DNA of 64,000 nucleotides from an uncultured Cloacibacillus sp. Lineage in GTDB: Bacteria; Synergistota; Synergistia; Synergistales; Synergistaceae. The translations under genes were made by a program, and so were the position numbers. Below, in pieces: positions 31,839-40,816 of this stretch (position 1 is its first letter; every line of letters begins with the position of its first letter). The notes under the pieces are model-generated. The model made no database searches. It had not been told where the DNA came from and was given only the letters and a program-made list of their open reading frames with translations. The DNA is taken from contig URAG01000001.1 in the NCBI GenBank assembly GCA_900545755.1, forward strand, positions 1 through 64,000, written 5' to 3'.

Positions 31839-32360
31839 ATGGAATTCTTCATAAGGCCGTTTGAGGAACGCGACATACCCGGGCTGAACGAAATCCGCAG
31901 GATGCGCGGCGTGCGCGAGACGATTCCGGCGCTTGCGTCGGAGAGCCTGGAATTTACGGAGGCCGTGGTGAAGGCTGCGCCCGCCGTTACGCCGAACCTC
32001 AGCGCCGTGGTCTGCGAAGACGGCGAAGAAAAGCTCATCGGCAACGCGCTGCTGCGTCTCTGCGAAAAGCCGAAGATGCGCCACACGGCTTCGCTCGCAA
32101 TCGTCGTGCGCGCCGGCTGCCAGGACATGGGCGTAGGGCGCGCGCTTCTGACAGAGCTGCTGCGCATCGCCGACGAGGACCTGATGCTCGTGCGCGTCGC
32201 GCTGGAGGTTGCGGAAGAGAACGCGCGCGCGATCCACCTCTACGAGTCGCTCGGCTTCGTGCGCGAAGGGCTGCTGAAATACGCCTACTCGGGAAGCGGC
32301 AAGTTCAAAAACCTCGTCGCGATGGCGCGCTACAACCTTCCGCCTGTCCGCTGCGAGTAG
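31839..32360 (+). CDS. GNAT-family N-acetyltransferase
   Basis: A 173-residue acetyltransferase. The acetyl-CoA-binding motif A is present in VVRAGCQDMGVGRALLTELL (Q/R-x-x-G-x-G/A form) at about 90-110, followed by motif B in ARAIHLYESLGFVREGLL, as in RimI/RimL-like and phosphinothricin-type enzymes. The acyl acceptor is unknown. It is followed eight bases later by an MFS transporter in the same direction; an acetylate-and-export pair for a small toxic compound is possible but not shown. GAGGCGAT precedes the ATG. Confidence 0.82.
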   Translation: MEFFIRPFEERDIPGLNEIRRMRGVRETIPALASESLEFTEAVVKAAPAVTPNLSAVVCEDGEEKLIGNALLRLCEKPKMRHTASLAIVVRAGCQDMGVGRALLTELLRIADEDLMLVRVALEVAEENARAIHLYESLGFVREGLLKYAYSGSGKFKNLVAMARYNLPPVRCE

Positions 32361-32368
32361 GGCGCGGC

Positions 32369-33550
32369 ATGGGCTCCGTTTATACACGGCAGATTCTAAT
32401 CTACATACTGATATTTTTCAGCATCACATTCACAAGCGCCTCGATGGAGAGCGGCTACTACTTCCTCATTCCCTTCCTCGAAGGCGTAGGCGCCGAGGTC
32501 GGGACGCTCGGCGGACTTGTGATGGGGACGTGCTACGGCGTGTCGTTCCTGCTGCGCCCGCTCGTCCCGTTCGCGGAACGGCTTTTCGGCAGGGAAAAGG
32601 TGATACGCGCCGGCTTCCTCTGTTTCTTCGCCAGCGCCGCGGGCATCGCGCTCTTCGCGCGCACCGCATGGGGCGTCATACTGTGCCGCGCCGTCGCGGG
32701 CGTCGGCCTCGGCGTGACGACGATAATACTGCAAAGCTATGAATACCAGCTTCTCCCGGAGGCGGTCCGCGGGCGCTGCGTCGCGCTCATAACGGTCGCC
32801 TACAGCCTGCCCGCGCTCATTGTCGTGCCGCCGATGGAATTTCTGATACGAAACGGATACTACAACCTCTACGCTGCTACGTTTCCGATGATAGCGGCGG
32901 CGGGGCTCTTCGCCGTTATGAAGCTCCCCAAGGCCGCGCGTGACGGCGCTGGAGCGAAAGCGCGGACGAAAGAAAAAACTTCGTTCCTGCCGTTGCTGCG
33001 TTCGCCGCAGGTGCTCTTCTTCGCCGCCTCGGCAGCGCTGTTCGCCTTCAGCGACGCGGCGCAGCTCCGCTTCGTCCAGCTAGCGGGGGAACGAGGGCTG
33101 GCTGCGTCGTACTTTTTCAGCGTCTCCGCTGCGACGGCGATGACCTTCCGCCTGACGTGCGGTAAGCTCGTCGACAAACTGCCGCGCAAGGTATGCGCCC
33201 CGGCATCGACGCTCCTGACGGCGGGCATGATGTTCGCCATGACCTTCGCGGCCGGGCGCTCCGCATTCATGTTCTGCGGCTTTATATTCGGCCTCGGCAT
33301 GGGCTTCGGCTATCCGGCTTTCATGTGCCTCACGCTCGACATCGGAGGCCGCCGCTCGGCGGTAACGGGCCTCGCCGTAATATTCGGCTTCATATATTCA
33401 CTTCAGTCTTTTATATGCCCCATACTCATCCAGCAGGCCATCAACGCGACGGGAAGCGTAACATGGGCCTACCGCGCGATATACGGCACCGTGATAATTC
33501 TGGCGTCCGCCGCAGTCTATTACAGCCCGAAGGTCTATAAGGGGCTGTAG
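32369..33550 (+). CDS. Major facilitator superfamily transporter
   Basis: A 393-residue membrane protein with 12 predicted helices in two halves. The MFS loop 2-3 signature is loosely present in LRPLVPFAERLFGREKVIRAG (about 68-88) and there is a long basic cytoplasmic loop (about 190-205, KARTKEKTSF) between the halves. The family exports or imports small solutes with protons; no substrate can be read. It is co-transcribed with the GNAT gene and meets hsdR tail to tail with eight bases between the stops and no clear terminator. Confidence 0.82.
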   Translation: MGSVYTRQILIYILIFFSITFTSASMESGYYFLIPFLEGVGAEVGTLGGLVMGTCYGVSFLLRPLVPFAERLFGREKVIRAGFLCFFASAAGIALFARTAWGVILCRAVAGVGLGVTTIILQSYEYQLLPEAVRGRCVALITVAYSLPALIVVPPMEFLIRNGYYNLYAATFPMIAAAGLFAVMKLPKAARDGAGAKARTKEKTSFLPLLRSPQVLFFAASAALFAFSDAAQLRFVQLAGERGLAASYFFSVSAATAMTFRLTCGKLVDKLPRKVCAPASTLLTAGMMFAMTFAAGRSAFMFCGFIFGLGMGFGYPAFMCLTLDIGGRRSAVTGLAVIFGFIYSLQSFICPILIQQAINATGSVTWAYRAIYGTVIILASAAVYYSPKVYKGL

Positions 33551-33558
33551 CGCTGAGG

Positions 33559-36500
33559 TTAAGCCGCGCCGAAATATTTTTCGAAAAACTTTTTGAGCTT
33601 TTCTATAAGCGCCTCGCGCAGCTTCGCGCGCCCGCCTTTGCCGCCGCCTCCGAAGAGCGGGGCGGGCGGCATGATTTTATCTATATCCGTTCCGGTCGTG
33701 CGCAGTTCCCCGTCTTTCAGCGCCTGCTCGATAAATCGGCGCGCGGGCTCCGGCTTGAGCCTCTCTTCCGCAATCAGCGCCTCAATGTCCTTTTCACGGC
33801 TCTCGCGCACGTACTCGCGCCAGCCTTCGTCCACAGAATCGAAGAAGTTCACGCGCGCTATGAAGCCCTCTATCAATTCGCGCTTGCTGCGCAGCTCCAT
33901 ACTTGCGTTCACGGCCTTCTCTATCGAGACTAGGATCTCCTTATCCTTGCAGTTCGCCGCGTGGTACTTAGCGACGAGCATCAGAATATAGTCTATGTTG
34001 ACCTCGACCTGCTTCACAAGTTCAAGCTCGAACACAATATCGTCGTTGATGTCCTCTTTATCCGCCTTGTCGCGCGGGCGCAGTTCGTTGTACAGGTCTA
34101 TATAGCGGCTCTGGTAATCCTGAAAATCGCGCGCGCTCAATATCTCGTCGCCCTCAAACTCGTCGAATGCGGAAAGTATGTTCCTAATCCGCAGAATCGC
34201 GCCGTATAGCTCGATGAAGGCTTTTTTATTATCCTCGCCTGTCAGCTCCCCGCCGAGCGGGAAGAGGTTTTGCAGCTCTTCTATAAGCTCAGCGTAGCCG
34301 GGTTTGTGCGCGCCGTTCTCGTCGTAGCCTTCGTAATAGTCCTTATAGCTCTTCATCAGCACTACGCCGCCGGCCTCTTTGTCGCCGAAGAGGGCTATCG
34401 CTTCGTCCGTCTCCTGCTTCAAATCGCGGAAGCAGACGATGTTGCCGAAGGTCTTGACGGAGTTCAAAATCCTGTTCGTCCGCGAGTATGCCTGTATCAG
34501 CCCATGCTGGCGCAGGTTCTTATCCACCCACAGCGTGTTCAGCGTCTTCGCGTCAAACCCAGTCAGGAACATATTGACGACTATCAGAATATCGATTTCG
34601 CGTTTTTTCATACGCTTCGACAGGTCTTTGTAATATCCCTCAAACTTATCGGCGCTTGTGCTGAATGTCTGCTTGAACAGTTCGTTGTAGTCCTGTATCG
34701 CTCCGTCAAGGAAATCGCGCGAGCTTGCGTCGAGGCTGTCCGGCTCGAAATTTTCGTCCGGCAGCAGACCTTCCGGCTCCGCCTCGTTCGGAGCGAAGCT
34801 GAATATGGTAGCGACGCGAAGCGCGCTTCTGCGCTCCGCAAGCTGGCGCTTGAACTCGCGGTAATACTTTATCGCCATAGGGATGGAGCTCGCGGCGAAT
34901 ATGGAGTTGAAGCCGTCGACCCTGCGCTTTTCGTGCAGGTAGAAATTTCCGCGTTTCGTCTTTCTGTCGAAATTATCCAGGACGTAGGAGACGACCTCGC
35001 GTACGCGCTCCGGCGCGTCCAGCGCGCGCTCCTCGTCGATCGCGCGCACCTGCTCGTCCACGACGCCGTCAGCCATTTTTATAGTGTTCACGTAGTCTAT
35101 GCGGAAAGGCAGGACGTTGCCGTCGTTGATTGCGTCCACGATAGTGTATGTGTGCAGCTTGTCGCCGAAAATCTGCGCCGTCGTTAGCGCCGTGGCCCCG
35201 CCCACGGCGTTTACGGAAAATATCGGCGTACCGGTGAAGCCGAAGAGATGATAGTTCCTGAAAAACTTAACGATGCGCGCGTGCATGTCGCCAAACTGCG
35301 AGCGGTGGCACTCGTCGAAGATAATCACGACGCGCCTGCTGTAGACCTCGTGCTTCCTGTTCTTCGAGATGAAGCGGTCGAGCTTCTGTATCGTCGTCAC
35401 TATTATCCTCGCGTTCTGGTCTTCGAGCTGCCTTTGCAGGACTGCCGTGCTCGTGTTGCCGTTCGCCGCACCCTTCTCAAAACGGTCGTATTCCTTCATC
35501 GTCTGATAGTCGAGGTCTTTTCTGTCCACGACGAAAAGCACCTTGTCGACATAATCAAGCTGCGAGGCGAGCAGCGCCGTCTTAAAGCTCGTCAGCGTCT
35601 TGCCGGAGCCGGTAGTGTGCCAGATGTAGCCTCCTGCTTTCACAGTCCCAGCGTATTTATAATTGTTCGCCAGCTCTATCCTGTTCAGGATGCGTTCGGT
35701 CGCCGCTATCTGATAAGGGCGCATGACCATCAGCTCGCGGTCCGAACCGCCCTCCGTTGACGGAGCGGTAAAGACGCAGTAGCACGTCAGGATATTCAGC
35801 AGAGTGTGGCGCGCGAAGAAGGTGCGCGTGAAATCCGTAAGGTCGGCGATTACCTTATTGCGCGCGTCGGCCCAGCAGCTCGTGAACTCGAAGCCTCCCC
35901 CCGCGCCTCCGTTCCGCCTGCGTCCGCCGCCCAGCGCGCGCGTCGTGTTCGAATAATACTTTGTGTGAGTGCCGTTGCTGATTACGAAAATCTGCACGTA
36001 GTCGTACAGCCCTGCGCCTCCCCAGAAACTTTCGCGCCCGTAGCGCGCAATCTGGTTGAACGCCTCGCGCAGAGCGACGCCGCGCCGTTTCAGCTCCACG
36101 TGGACGAGCGGCAGGCCGTTGACGAGTATCGTAACGTCGTAGCGCGTCTCGCGCCGCCCGCCGTGTTCCTCGTACTGGTTGATGACCTGGAGGCTGTTGT
36201 TGTGTATGCGCTTCTTGTCTATCAGCATGACGTTCACAGTCTCCCCGCCGTCGCGCGCGAACGCCTGCACGTGGTCCTCCTGAATCAGCCGTGTCTTTTC
36301 GAGCGCGCCCTTGTTCGCGGGCGCTATAACGCCGTCGAAAAAGCGTTTCCACTCCGAATCCGAAAAACATATATTGTTAAGCCGTTCAAGCTGCACGCGC
36401 AGGTTCGCGACGAGCGCGGCCTCCTCCTTCACATCGAGATAATCGTAGCCCTGCGCCTCAAGCCGCAGGATAAAATCGCGCTCAAGCTCCGCTTCGCTCT

Positions 36501-36588
36501 GGTACGCCGAGGCGACGCGGCTTTCGGGTACATATTCGGCGACGACGGTAGCCTCGTCGGTCTCCGCCACGATGTTGTACGTGCTCAA
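33559..36588 (-). CDS. hsdR: Type I restriction enzyme, R subunit
   Basis: A 1009-residue motor and nuclease subunit. The nuclease domain has Asp151 and E165-x-K167 in DVTILVNGLPLVHVELK. The SF2 translocase follows, with Walker A HTTGSGKT at 324-331, DECH at 425-428, GFTGTP (motif III), and motif VI with QAYSRTNR. The C-terminal helical region joins the methylase. A Gly/Arg-rich patch (about 217-233) before the motor is unusual. Translation begins at TTG 36588, inside the hsdS stop (TTGA overlap), with GGAGGCGGAGAG ahead. It is the last gene of hsdM-hsdS-hsdR and probably belongs to the type IC-like group, given the linker repeats in hsdS. Confidence 0.93.
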   Translation of the reverse strand: MSTYNIVAETDEATVVAEYVPESRVASAYQSEAELERDFILRLEAQGYDYLDVKEEAALVANLRVQLERLNNICFSDSEWKRFFDGVIAPANKGALEKTRLIQEDHVQAFARDGGETVNVMLIDKKRIHNNSLQVINQYEEHGGRRETRYDVTILVNGLPLVHVELKRRGVALREAFNQIARYGRESFWGGAGLYDYVQIFVISNGTHTKYYSNTTRALGGGRRRNGGAGGGFEFTSCWADARNKVIADLTDFTRTFFARHTLLNILTCYCVFTAPSTEGGSDRELMVMRPYQIAATERILNRIELANNYKYAGTVKAGGYIWHTTGSGKTLTSFKTALLASQLDYVDKVLFVVDRKDLDYQTMKEYDRFEKGAANGNTSTAVLQRQLEDQNARIIVTTIQKLDRFISKNRKHEVYSRRVVIIFDECHRSQFGDMHARIVKFFRNYHLFGFTGTPIFSVNAVGGATALTTAQIFGDKLHTYTIVDAINDGNVLPFRIDYVNTIKMADGVVDEQVRAIDEERALDAPERVREVVSYVLDNFDRKTKRGNFYLHEKRRVDGFNSIFAASSIPMAIKYYREFKRQLAERRSALRVATIFSFAPNEAEPEGLLPDENFEPDSLDASSRDFLDGAIQDYNELFKQTFSTSADKFEGYYKDLSKRMKKREIDILIVVNMFLTGFDAKTLNTLWVDKNLRQHGLIQAYSRTNRILNSVKTFGNIVCFRDLKQETDEAIALFGDKEAGGVVLMKSYKDYYEGYDENGAHKPGYAELIEELQNLFPLGGELTGEDNKKAFIELYGAILRIRNILSAFDEFEGDEILSARDFQDYQSRYIDLYNELRPRDKADKEDINDDIVFELELVKQVEVNIDYILMLVAKYHAANCKDKEILVSIEKAVNASMELRSKRELIEGFIARVNFFDSVDEGWREYVRESREKDIEALIAEERLKPEPARRFIEQALKDGELRTTGTDIDKIMPPAPLFGGGGKGGRAKLREALIEKLKKFFEKYFGAA

Positions 36589-37868
36589 CTCTCCGCCTCC
36601 TTAAAGTTCAAGAGCCTGTCGCGGTAATATTCGTACTGCTTGCGCCGCGCCGCGATCTCCGCGGGAAGCCCGCTCGAAATGTCGGAGACGAGCGCGCTGA
36701 ATTTGTCGAGGATGGAGACGATGCGCCGTTGTTCGTCGAGCGGCGGGACGGGAAACAAAAATTTACCGAAGCGCGTCATATCGACGGATGGAAAACTTGA
36801 TACGTGCGTATTATTCAGGCACCACTCGTCAAGTTTGAAGCAATAATAATATACGAACTTTGGCAGCAACATATCTTTATACTTGTCTTTCACCGTCAGA
36901 CAGGTAAATCTCTGATTCGCAAGAAAATCAACTGTAATCAGCGCGTGCGCACCTACCGTCGCTGATGTTGCAACAATTACTGTGCCAGCAGGGAACAAAC
37001 CGCCTTTTACTGCTTCGGGCGTAACGTGTCGTGAAGCATCTGACAATATGCCGCCATTATCTCTTATATCGTCCATGCGAAACCAAGGAATGTTTCCGAA
37101 GTTCCAAAAACTGGCGTTAGACGTAGAAGGCGTATAACCATTTTTCATATTAAACAACTCACTCAACATCAACCATCTAACTCTTGATGACGCAGAGTTT
37201 GCTTGTTTGCTTGTTTGCTTGTTTGCTAAAGCGTAAGCCGAAGCGTCGTCGAATGTCAAGAGCTTATCGCGGTAAAATTCATACTGCTTCCTTCTTGCTT
37301 CTAGTTCCGCTTCTAGTTCCGCTTCTAGTTCCCTGAACCTGTCGAGTATGCAAACAATCTCTCTCTGTATGTCAAGCGGAGGGAGCGGGATTTTTATTTC
37401 TTTAATCGCCGGAACACTAAAATGTACTACTTTGCTTTTGACGCGCCCCTTACTTTTTTGCTTTTGTGCGTCAAGCGTCGAAAGCGCGTAAGCTATATAT
37501 TTGGGGTCTTGGTTATGTCTTAGAACAACGATATCTCCGCCGGCCAGACATTTTTCATTTCCAACGTAAGCGCACGATTTGGCTATCTCCTCTACGCTCT
37601 CGCCAGTAATCGCAAAAAGTACGTCGCCGTGTTCAAAATATTTCTTGTTCGGAATTTCATCGGCGTTTGTATGAGAAACGCATTTGTCAAACCACACGCC
37701 ATAAGTCGTGTATATTTCCCCATAACGCACGCACGGTGTGCCTTTATCGCACACCTGCTCACGCGTAATTCCAGCCCCCCGATATATGTCTACAGCAATT
37801 TCTCCAAGCGTCTTATACTCCACACCCTCCGGACAAAGCCGCGTAATCATTTCGTCTATCTTATTCAT
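36585..37868 (-). CDS. hsdS: Type I restriction-modification specificity subunit with repeat tracts
   Basis: A 427-residue DNA-recognition subunit with two target-recognition domains (about 1-155 and 230-375). Each is followed by a near-identical conserved helix (ARRKQYEFYRDKLLTF at about 191-206; ARRKQYEYYRDRLLNF near the C-terminus). The first helix contains (ELEA)3 at 180-191, encoded by three perfect 12-bp repeats, equivalent to the TAEL repeats of EcoR124. Shortly after comes an 8-bp repeat tract (residues about 215-224, ANKQTSKQAN) whose unit is not a multiple of three. The TRDs are AT-richer than the rest of the operon. A change in the 8-bp tract would truncate the protein after the first half; a change in the 12-bp tract would alter the spacing of the recognition site. 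Confidence 0.93.
   Translation of the reverse strand: MNKIDEMITRLCPEGVEYKTLGEIAVDIYRGAGITREQVCDKGTPCVRYGEIYTTYGVWFDKCVSHTNADEIPNKKYFEHGDVLFAITGESVEEIAKSCAYVGNEKCLAGGDIVVLRHNQDPKYIAYALSTLDAQKQKSKGRVKSKVVHFSVPAIKEIKIPLPPLDIQREIVCILDRFRELEAELEAELEARRKQYEFYRDKLLTFDDASAYALANKQTSKQANSASSRVRWLMLSELFNMKNGYTPSTSNASFWNFGNIPWFRMDDIRDNGGILSDASRHVTPEAVKGGLFPAGTVIVATSATVGAHALITVDFLANQRFTCLTVKDKYKDMLLPKFVYYYCFKLDEWCLNNTHVSSFPSVDMTRFGKFLFPVPPLDEQRRIVSILDKFSALVSDISSGLPAEIAARRKQYEYYRDRLLNFKEAES
37197..37227 (-). repeat. 8-bp tandem repeat (GCTTGTTT, 3.9 copies) in hsdS
   Basis: Three perfect units at 37201-37224 with partial units on each side (GTTT before, GCT after). They lie between the two halves of hsdS. 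Since 8 is not divisible by 3, gain or loss of one unit frameshifts. The first stops in the two other frames lie at 37177-37179 (TAG) and 37169-37171 (TGA), within 60 bases. Confidence 0.9.
37297..37332 (-). repeat. 12-bp tandem repeat (GCTTCTAGTTCC, 3 perfect copies) in hsdS
   Basis: Three identical units at 37297-37308, 37309-37320 and 37321-37332 encode (ELEA)3 in the spacer helix between the target-recognition domains. A length change keeps the frame but moves the TRDs apart or together. Confidence 0.92.
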
Positions 37869-37871
37869 ACG

Positions 37872-39434
37872 CTACGCCTCAAGCTCCGCTACTATTTTGT
37901 CTATCTCTTCGCGCAGTCTGTTTTCGCGCGCGACTATTTCCGCTATTTCGGCGTTGAGCTTCACGATGTCCACCGCCTCGCGTTTGTCCTCCTGCTCGAC
38001 GTACGTGCTGACCGAAAGGTTGTAGTCCTGCTCCGCTATCTTTTCGTTGGGGACGAGAGCCGCGGAATACCGCGCGCCCTCGCGCGCTTCGTAGAGCGCA
38101 AGGATATGCGCTATGTTCTCCTGCGTCAGCTTGTTGCTGTTCGTCGCCTTGACGAATTCGCGCGAGCCGTCGATGAAGAGCGTCGCGTCGCCGCGCTTGT
38201 TTTTGCGCAGCACCATTATGCAGGTCGCTATCGAGGTGCCGTAGAAGAGGTTGCCCGGGAGCTGTATCACAGCGTCGATGAAGTTGTTGTCTATCAGGTA
38301 TTTGCGTATCTTGCGCTCAGCGCCGCCGCGGTAGAGGATGCCTGGAAAGCAGACTATCGCCGCCGCGCCGCTCGGCGCGAGCCACGCGAGGCAGTGCATG
38401 ACGAAGGCGAGATCCGCCTTGGATTTCGGCGCGAGGACGCCGGCCGGAGAGAAGCGCGGGTCGCTGATGAGCAGCGGGTTGCCGTCGCCGTCCCATTTTA
38501 TCGAATAGGGCGGATTTGAGACTATCGCCTCGAAGGGCTCGTCATCCCAGTGCTGCGGGTCTGTCAGCGTGTCGCCGTGCGCTATGTCGAATTTGTCGTA
38601 GCCGACGTCGTGCAGGAACATATTTATGCGGCAGAGGTTGTAGGTGGTTATGTTTATCTCCTGTCCGAAGAAGCCCTGACGCACCTTGTCGCGCCCGAGG
38701 ATTTTCGCGAATTTGAGGAGCAGCGAGCCGGAGCCACATGCGGGGTCGTAGACTTTGTTGACCTCCGTGCGTCCGACAAGCGTCAGCCGCGTCAGAAGTT
38801 CTGACACTTCCTGCGGCGTGAAGAATTCGCCGCCGCTTTTGCCCGCGTTGCCCGCGTACATGCCCATGAGATATTCGTATGCGTCGCCGAATGCGTCTAT
38901 GGCGTTGTCCCGATAATCCCCGAGCTTCATCTCGCCGACCTTGCCGAGCAGCTTCGCGAGCCGTTCGTTGCGTTTCGCTACCGTAGGGCCGAGCTTCGAA
39001 CTGTTCACGTCGAAGTCGTCGAAAAGGCCCTTCACGTTGGCCTCGCTCGGCGTGCCCTGCGCCGAGGATTCTATGTCGCGGAACACACGTTCGAGCGTTA
39101 TGTTGAGGTTTTCGTCGTCCGCGGCGCGGCGGCTGACGTTTTCAAATAGCTCGCTGGGCGCGATGAAGAAGCCTTTAGTCTCGACTATGTAGTCGCGCGC
39201 GCTTTCAGCCTCTTCGTCAGGGAGCGCTGCGTAGTCGAAATTTTCTTCGCCTGCGTCGTGCTGTATCTTGTTTATGTAGTTTGTGAGGTTTTCCGAAATG
39301 TAGCGGTAGAAGAGCGCGCCGAGGACGTACTGTTTGAAGTCCCAGCCGTCTACGCTGCCGCGCAGGTCGTCGGCTATGTTCCATATCGTGCGGTGAAGCT
39401 CCGCGCGTTCCTGTTCTTTTCTGTTGTCGGTCAT
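37872..39434 (-). CDS. hsdM: Type I restriction-modification methylase subunit
   Basis: A 520-residue N6-adenine methyltransferase subunit. It has an N-terminal HsdM domain (about 10-160), the AdoMet-binding motif I DPACGSGSLL at 230-239, and the catalytic NPPY at 307-310. The C-terminal coiled coil (about 470-520, rich in Glu/Arg) contacts HsdS. Two copies join one HsdS to methylate the host site, and HsdR adds restriction. It is the first gene of the operon, with three bases between its stop and hsdS. AAGGGAC lies about 11 bases before the ATG. Confidence 0.94.
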   Translation of the reverse strand: MTDNRKEQERAELHRTIWNIADDLRGSVDGWDFKQYVLGALFYRYISENLTNYINKIQHDAGEENFDYAALPDEEAESARDYIVETKGFFIAPSELFENVSRRAADDENLNITLERVFRDIESSAQGTPSEANVKGLFDDFDVNSSKLGPTVAKRNERLAKLLGKVGEMKLGDYRDNAIDAFGDAYEYLMGMYAGNAGKSGGEFFTPQEVSELLTRLTLVGRTEVNKVYDPACGSGSLLLKFAKILGRDKVRQGFFGQEINITTYNLCRINMFLHDVGYDKFDIAHGDTLTDPQHWDDEPFEAIVSNPPYSIKWDGDGNPLLISDPRFSPAGVLAPKSKADLAFVMHCLAWLAPSGAAAIVCFPGILYRGGAERKIRKYLIDNNFIDAVIQLPGNLFYGTSIATCIMVLRKNKRGDATLFIDGSREFVKATNSNKLTQENIAHILALYEAREGARYSAALVPNEKIAEQDYNLSVSTYVEQEDKREAVDIVKLNAEIAEIVARENRLREEIDKIVAELEA

Positions 39435-39558
39435 TGACGCCCGTCCCTTCGGTGAGTTGTGCCTATGTATGCGTTTGTGCGAGAATCGTCGGTTTTTATT
39501 TTATCACAGCGGCGCGCGCGTCGGGACGGAGGCGTAAAGCGCGCTACGGCGCGGAATA

Positions 39559-39595
39559 CGAAAAGAGCCCAGAGGCTTTCGCCTTCGGGCTCTTC
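39559..39595 (-). terminator. Terminator after the sodium-pump operon
   Basis: AAGAGCCC (39563-39570) pairs with GGGCTCTT (39587-39594), extended inside by AGG/CCT. The minus strand continues TTTTCG. It separates the mmd operon from hsdM. Confidence 0.75.
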
Positions 39596-39620
39596 GTTTG
39601 TCGTTGGACTGTCGTCCGCG

Positions 39621-40745
39621 CTATTTGCTGAGAAGCGTGAGCATCGCGCCCGCCGCGACGGCGGTTCCGATGACTCCGGCGACGTTCGGCCCCATCGCGT
39701 GCATGAGGATGTAGGAGCCGGGGAATTCCTTCTGTATGACCTTCTGGCAGACGCGCGCCGCCATCGGGACGGCGGAAACGCCAGCCGCGCCTATGACGGG
39801 GTTGATCTTTCCGCCGGAGAGGACTTTCATGACCTGTCCGAAGATGACTCCGCCCGCCGTGCTGAATACAAAGGCTATCAGGCCGAGGCAGATTATCTTA
39901 ATCGTAGCGACGGTCAGGAAGGTTTCCGCCTGCATGGTCGCGCCGACGGAGATGCCGAGGAATATCGTGGTCGCGTTGAGCACTTCGTTCTGAGCCGCAA
40001 GCGAGAGGCGGTCGGTGCATCCGCATTCGCGGAGCAGGTTCCCGAACATGAGCATCCCTATGAGCGGTACGGAGGCCGGAAGGACGAGGCCGCACGCTAT
40101 CGTGGAGACGATCGGGAAGAGTATCCTCTCGGTGCGCGTAACGGGGCGGAGCTGCTGCATCTTTATGCTGCGGTCTTTATGCGTCGTGAGGAGCTTAATG
40201 ACCGGCGGCTGGATGAGCGGGACGAGCGACATATAGCTGTACGCCGCGACGGCGACCGCCGGGAGTATGTCGCGCGCAAGCTTTGCGCAGAGGTAGATGG
40301 CTGTCGGGCCGTCGGCTCCGCCGATGATGCCTATACCAGCGGCCTGCTGGATAGTGAAGCCCATGCACATCGCCCCGATGACGGCTATGAATACGCCGAG
40401 CTGCGCGGAAGCTCCGAGCAGGAAGGTTATCGGGTTGGCAAGCAACGGGCCGAAGTCGGTGAGAGCGCCTATACCCATGAATATGATGACGGGATAGATT
40501 TCATGGTCTATTCCGAATTTCACGAAGTAGAGGAATCCGCCCGGATCGACTATGCCGGAGAGCGGCAGGTTGACGAGCAGGCAGCCGAAAGCTATCGGCA
40601 TAAGGAGCAGAGGCTCAAACCCTTTAGCGATGGCGAGATAGAGCAGTATGAAGGCCACGAGAAGCATGACGAGCGTGGGCCCGTTAAGCGCTACGAAGCC
40701 GGACTGCTCGATAACGCCTTTCAGCGCTGTCAAGTAGAGTTCCAT
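39621..40745 (-). CDS. mmdB: Na+-translocating methylmalonyl-CoA decarboxylase, beta subunit
   Basis: A 374-residue membrane subunit of the OadB/MmdB/GcdB family, about nine to eleven helices. It carries out carboxybiotin decarboxylation coupled to Na+ export. Family blocks include LIFMGIGALTDFGPLLANP, GGADGPTAIYLCAKLA and NATTIFLGISVGA, including the conserved Asp (GIIGGADGPT) thought to bind Na+. It sits last in a run with the alpha, delta and biotin-carrier subunits, and the upstream mutase and epimerase genes favour methylmalonyl-CoA over oxaloacetate or glutaconyl-CoA. Confidence 0.88.
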   Translation of the reverse strand: MELYLTALKGVIEQSGFVALNGPTLVMLLVAFILLYLAIAKGFEPLLLMPIAFGCLLVNLPLSGIVDPGGFLYFVKFGIDHEIYPVIIFMGIGALTDFGPLLANPITFLLGASAQLGVFIAVIGAMCMGFTIQQAAGIGIIGGADGPTAIYLCAKLARDILPAVAVAAYSYMSLVPLIQPPVIKLLTTHKDRSIKMQQLRPVTRTERILFPIVSTIACGLVLPASVPLIGMLMFGNLLRECGCTDRLSLAAQNEVLNATTIFLGISVGATMQAETFLTVATIKIICLGLIAFVFSTAGGVIFGQVMKVLSGGKINPVIGAAGVSAVPMAARVCQKVIQKEFPGSYILMHAMGPNVAGVIGTAVAAGAMLTLLSK

Positions 40746-40816
40746 AAAAAGTTTTCCTCCCCAGGAAAAAACTTTAGAACGCTATTTCGTTGTTCGCTGC
40801 TAAGCTTCTCAGCTTA

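Noticed and set aside
34270-36627. Long plus-strand open frames opposite hsdR
   Set aside because: hsdR has all its motifs in frame; the opposite frames have no recognisable domain and arise from high GC and few stops.
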